Source: Candidatus Zhuqueibacterota bacterium 4484_87
Lineage (GTDB): Bacteria; Zhuqueibacterota; Zhuqueibacteria; Thermofontimicrobiales; Thermofontimicrobiaceae
Length of the DNA: 7,986 bases
Assembly: GCA_002085355.1 (NCBI GenBank)
Contig: NATN01000251.1
Coordinates: 1-7,986, forward strand
Direction: 5' to 3'
Positions 5,742 through 7,986 of the stretch are shown here, one piece after another. The number at the start of each line of letters is the position of its first letter. Position 1 is the first letter of the stretch. The translations under genes were made by a program, and so were the position numbers. Below the pieces are notes generated by a model. The model saw only the letters and a program-made list of their open reading frames with translations, was not told the DNA's origin and made no database searches.

Positions 5742-5866
5742 TAGTTTAAATGCAAATTATGAAGATGATTTCCGACGATTTTTTTTATATCTAAAAAAAT
5801 ATTTTTTGAAGAAGTATGCGGAATATTAAGTGGATTAAAAACAGTGGATTGTGGCGATTAAAGAGC

Positions 5867-5899
5867 ACTGCCCGATTTGTGTTGATAAAATCGGGCAGT
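5867..5899 (-). terminator. Intrinsic terminator of the citEF unit
   Basis: ACTGCCCGATTT (5867-5878) is the exact reverse complement of AAATCGGGCAGT (5888-5899), giving a GC-containing 12-bp stem with a 9-base loop. It begins 26 bases past the citF stop. On the - strand a short T-rich run (CTCTTT) follows within a few bases. This is the strongest terminator in the window and closes the citrate lyase transcript. Confidence 0.75.
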
Positions 5900-5925
5900 T
5901 ACACATTTGAAATTTTTCAATAAAT

Positions 5926-7485
5926 TTATTCCAGTACTTGATAGATGCTGTCCAGAATTGTCCCATCCACCCATTTGACTACTGCCACAACTTTGTCTCC
6001 CAACTTTGGTTTCTGTGGCTTTCCGCCGATGATTTCTTCTACTTCTGTTTTGATCTCTTCGATGGGCCTGATTGGCAAAGAAGAATTTTTCGTGGCGTCG
6101 ATGAGGTCTTGTCTCTTCGGATTAATTGCGATACCGCGTTCGGTAACAATTACGTCAATTAATTCGCCAGGCCCGCATACTGTAGTAACTTCGTCAACAA
6201 TCACCGGAATTCGATCGCGAAATGAAGGAATGGGCAAAATCGTGCATTTGGAAAAGAGACAATTTTGCCATCCGCCGATACCGTGGAGCAGTTTTCCGTC
6301 TGAATGGGTAACGACATTCGCATTAAAATTGACATCCACTTCTGTGGCGCCGAGCACGACGACATCAACGATGGAGGCAAAATTTCCTTTGCCATGATAA
6401 TTGTAGCTGGTAAATGGGCTGGTGTTCACATGATTAGGATTCTCGCGCATGGAACGGACGCCGTCCAGATCAAAAGTTTGACCATCCAGGATATAATCAG
6501 TTAATCCCTCTTCCAGCATTTGTACTAGATATTGCGTGCTGCCGCCGCGCACGAATCGCGCTTTAATGCCCATCTCTTTCATCATTTCTTTGAGGAAAAT
6601 GGCAAAAGCGAGCGATGTGCCGCCGGCACCTGCCTGAAAAGAAAAGCCGTCCTTCAAAATTCCGGCATCGCGCACAAATTGCGCTGTTAGTTCAGCTATC
6701 ATAAGCCGGTCCGGGCTTTTGGTGATCTGCGTGGTTCCGGAGATAATTTTTTCCGGTTCGCCAATTTTGTCCATGACGACCACATAATCAACGTAATTCC
6801 CCTGAATTTGCCACGGCACGCAGGGAAAAGGAACGAGGTTATCTGTAACAACAATTACTTTGTCGGCATACTGTGAATCAGCCAGGGCAAATCCGAGCAA
6901 TCCGCACGCTGAGGGGCCAGTGAGCCCGTTGGCATTTCCGAAGGGATCTGCTGTCGGCGCAGCGATGACAGCAATGTCAATGTGAACTTCGCCGTCCTGC
7001 ACAGCTTGGTATCTGCCGCCGTGAGAACGCAGAACGCCAAGCCCACGCATCTTTCCGTGAGAGCAGTAATCGCCCAATGGCCCGTTCATGGAACCTTCAA
7101 TGTGATGAACCACTCCGCTCTCGAGATGATCGATAATCGGTGCGTGGCAGGGAAAAGAAGCGCTGGGAAACCACATTAAATCTTTTACACCCAGTTCTGC
7201 TGCTGCATCGAAAATTTGATTGGCGACAAGATCGCCGTTGCGAAAATGGTGATGCGTGGAAATTGTCATACCATCTTTCAAACCGGCTTTTTGCAGGGCG
7301 GTCTTCAAGTCGGGAACGACTTTGTTGCCATCATCCGGATAATCGGCGCAAGTGGCAATCGAAGGAGCAGTTTTGCGTCCTGTGGGGCGAAACTTTCCCA
7401 CGCCCTGAAACGGTATTGCGTTTTTCCCATTAACTTCGGTGGGCACTAACCTGCCAATTGCATTTTTGACCATTTTTTCATCCAT
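5926..7485 (-). CDS. citF: Citrate lyase alpha subunit (citrate:acetyl-ACP transferase)
   Basis: CitF swaps the acetyl group on the citrate lyase acyl-carrier subunit for citrate, giving citryl-ACP, which CitE then splits to oxaloacetate and acetyl-ACP. The complex is cytoplasmic and used in citrate fermentation. The 519-residue length is usual. Recognisable blocks from the N-terminus are NAIGRLVPTEVNGKNAIPFQG, STHHHFRNGDLVANQIFDAA, HIEGSMNGPLGDYCSHGKMRG, IAAPTADPFGNANGLTGPSA, GTTQITKSPDRLMIAELTA, FSFQAGAGGTSLAFAIFL, FVRGGSTQYLVQMLEEG and TERGIAINPKRQDL. No break is seen. I chose ATG 7485, eight bases after AAGGAGG, over an in-frame GTG at 7515 that would overlap citE by 29 bases. Only one base separates it from the citE stop, so translation is probably coupled. 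No citX, citG or citC follows. Confidence 0.96.
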   Translation of the reverse strand: MDEKMVKNAIGRLVPTEVNGKNAIPFQGVGKFRPTGRKTAPSIATCADYPDDGNKVVPDLKTALQKAGLKDGMTISTHHHFRNGDLVANQIFDAAAELGVKDLMWFPSASFPCHAPIIDHLESGVVHHIEGSMNGPLGDYCSHGKMRGLGVLRSHGGRYQAVQDGEVHIDIAVIAAPTADPFGNANGLTGPSACGLLGFALADSQYADKVIVVTDNLVPFPCVPWQIQGNYVDYVVVMDKIGEPEKIISGTTQITKSPDRLMIAELTAQFVRDAGILKDGFSFQAGAGGTSLAFAIFLKEMMKEMGIKARFVRGGSTQYLVQMLEEGLTDYILDGQTFDLDGVRSMRENPNHVNTSPFTSYNYHGKGNFASIVDVVVLGATEVDVNFNANVVTHSDGKLLHGIGGWQNCLFSKCTILPIPSFRDRIPVIVDEVTTVCGPGELIDVIVTERGIAINPKRQDLIDATKNSSLPIRPIEEIKTEVEEIIGGKPQKPKLGDKVVAVVKWVDGTILDSIYQVLE

Positions 7486-7486
7486 A

Positions 7487-7986
7487 TCATTTACCTCCTT
7501 GCTGCCAATTTTCACTCAATTTCCCTGTCTCGATGGCCAGTTTTATCGTACGTTGAGCGCGTTTCACCACTGGCGGGTCTATCATTTTGCTGCCCAGAGA
7601 TACTACGCCCAGTCCTTCCTTTTCGGCCTTCTCAAATGCAAGTACAATTTTTTTCGCCTTTTCAATTTCTGTGTCCGAAGGCGCAAAAGAATCATGAATC
7701 ACGCGAATCTGACGCGGATGGATGCAGCCTTTGCCGTCAAAGCCGAGCGATTTCGCTTCCAATACGCTCTGTTTTAAGCCTTCCATATCTGATACATCCG
7801 AAAAAACGGTGTCAATGGGTTGAATCCCTGCCGCGCGCGCTGCATTCACGACTTGACTTCGCGCCCAGAAACTCTCCCTTCCTTCCGCTGTCCGTTGCGT
7901 TCCGAGATCTGCAGTGTAATCTTCCAATCCGATTGTCAGAGCCGCGACGTTCGGCGAGGCAGTAGCGATTTCATAGGCTTTGATGG
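7487..7986 (-). CDS. citE: Citrate lyase beta subunit (citryl-ACP lyase), 3' part
   Basis: The frame is open to the window edge, so the N-terminus lies outside; 165 residues are visible. CitE cleaves citryl-ACP to oxaloacetate and acetyl-ACP and belongs to the HpcH/HpaI aldolase family with a TIM-barrel fold. The visible part has IKAYEIATASPNVAALTIGLEDYTADLG, with acidic residues of the metal-binding EDYTADLG motif; SQVVNAARAAGIQPIDTVFSDV; and GFDGKGCIHPRQI near the C-terminus. These favour true CitE over the more distant malyl-CoA or HMG-type lyases, and citF immediately downstream confirms it. A TTG at 7927 is internal, not the start. The usual upstream partner, the acyl-carrier citD, would be beyond the window edge. 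Confidence 0.95.
   Translation of the reverse strand, partial: IKAYEIATASPNVAALTIGLEDYTADLGTQRTAEGRESFWARSQVVNAARAAGIQPIDTVFSDVSDMEGLKQSVLEAKSLGFDGKGCIHPRQIRVIHDSFAPSDTEIEKAKKIVLAFEKAEKEGLGVVSLGSKMIDPPVVKRAQRTIKLAIETGKLSENWQQGGK
7494..7500 (-). promoter_or_regulatory. citF ribosome-binding site inside the end of citE
   Basis: AAGGAGG on the - strand overlaps the last citE codons (Gln-Gly-Gly-Lys). It lies eight bases before ATG 7485. Ribosomes ending citE translation at TGA 7489-7487 would be placed for citF, the typical arrangement of equimolar subunits. Confidence 0.85.

Noticed and set aside
5945..7449. Several + strand open frames of 65-150 codons opposite citF
   Set aside because: All are antisense shadows of an unmistakable citF and show no family features.
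7486..7515. Longer citF starting at GTG 7515
   Set aside because: It would overlap citE by 29 bases and place the strong AAGGAGG site inside citF. ATG 7485 has that site at the right distance.
1..7986. CRISPR array, tRNA, rRNA or transposase gene
   Set aside because: There are no regularly spaced identical repeats, no cloverleaf candidate was noticed by eye, and no transposase-like protein appears in any frame.

Overview
The window looks like chromosomal DNA from a Gram-negative bacterium of the Fibrobacterota-Chlorobiota-Bacteroidota (FCB) side of the tree. A Calditrichota, KSB1 or Ignavibacteria-like lineage is the best guess. The main clue is the first gene, which ends in a type IX secretion (Por) C-terminal sorting domain carrying the QNYPNPFNP motif typical of these groups. 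The AT-rich, hairpin-bearing intergenic DNA fits but proves nothing. There is no rRNA, tRNA, CRISPR array or transposase gene.

Layout: everything from 1 to about 5313 reads on the + strand. In order it holds the 3' end of a secreted BNR-repeat protein with a type IX sorting domain (2-640), a DUF1848 protein with a C-terminal CX3CX2C cysteine cluster (770-1582), thiamine-monophosphate kinase thiL (1694-2728), a stand-alone class I glutamine amidotransferase (2840-3583), a two-helix DUF2905 membrane protein (3612-3812), a broken dTDP-4-dehydrorhamnose 3,5-epimerase gene (4094-4544) and a PrsW-family intramembrane metalloprotease (4621-5313). The rest reads on the - strand and converges on PrsW: the 3' part of citE (7487-7986), citF (5926-7485) and a small unrecognised gene (5384-5653).

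How the genes relate: the only clear functional unit is citE-citF, the beta and alpha subunits of citrate lyase. They are separated by one base, with the citF ribosome-binding site inside the last citE codons, and a 12-bp-stem hairpin ends the unit. The + strand genes are a mixed housekeeping and accessory series. Only the amidotransferase and DUF2905 genes are close enough (28 bp) to suggest co-transcription.

Points worth attention: the epimerase gene has lost about 38 codons plus reading frame inside its cupin domain. A perfect 15-bp inverted repeat lies at 675-707. A roughly 10-bp-phased CNGAT repeat supplies the stop codon of the DUF1848 gene. The DUF1848 protein places a radical-SAM-like cysteine motif at the wrong end of the chain. 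I see no convincing novel defence or mobile system.
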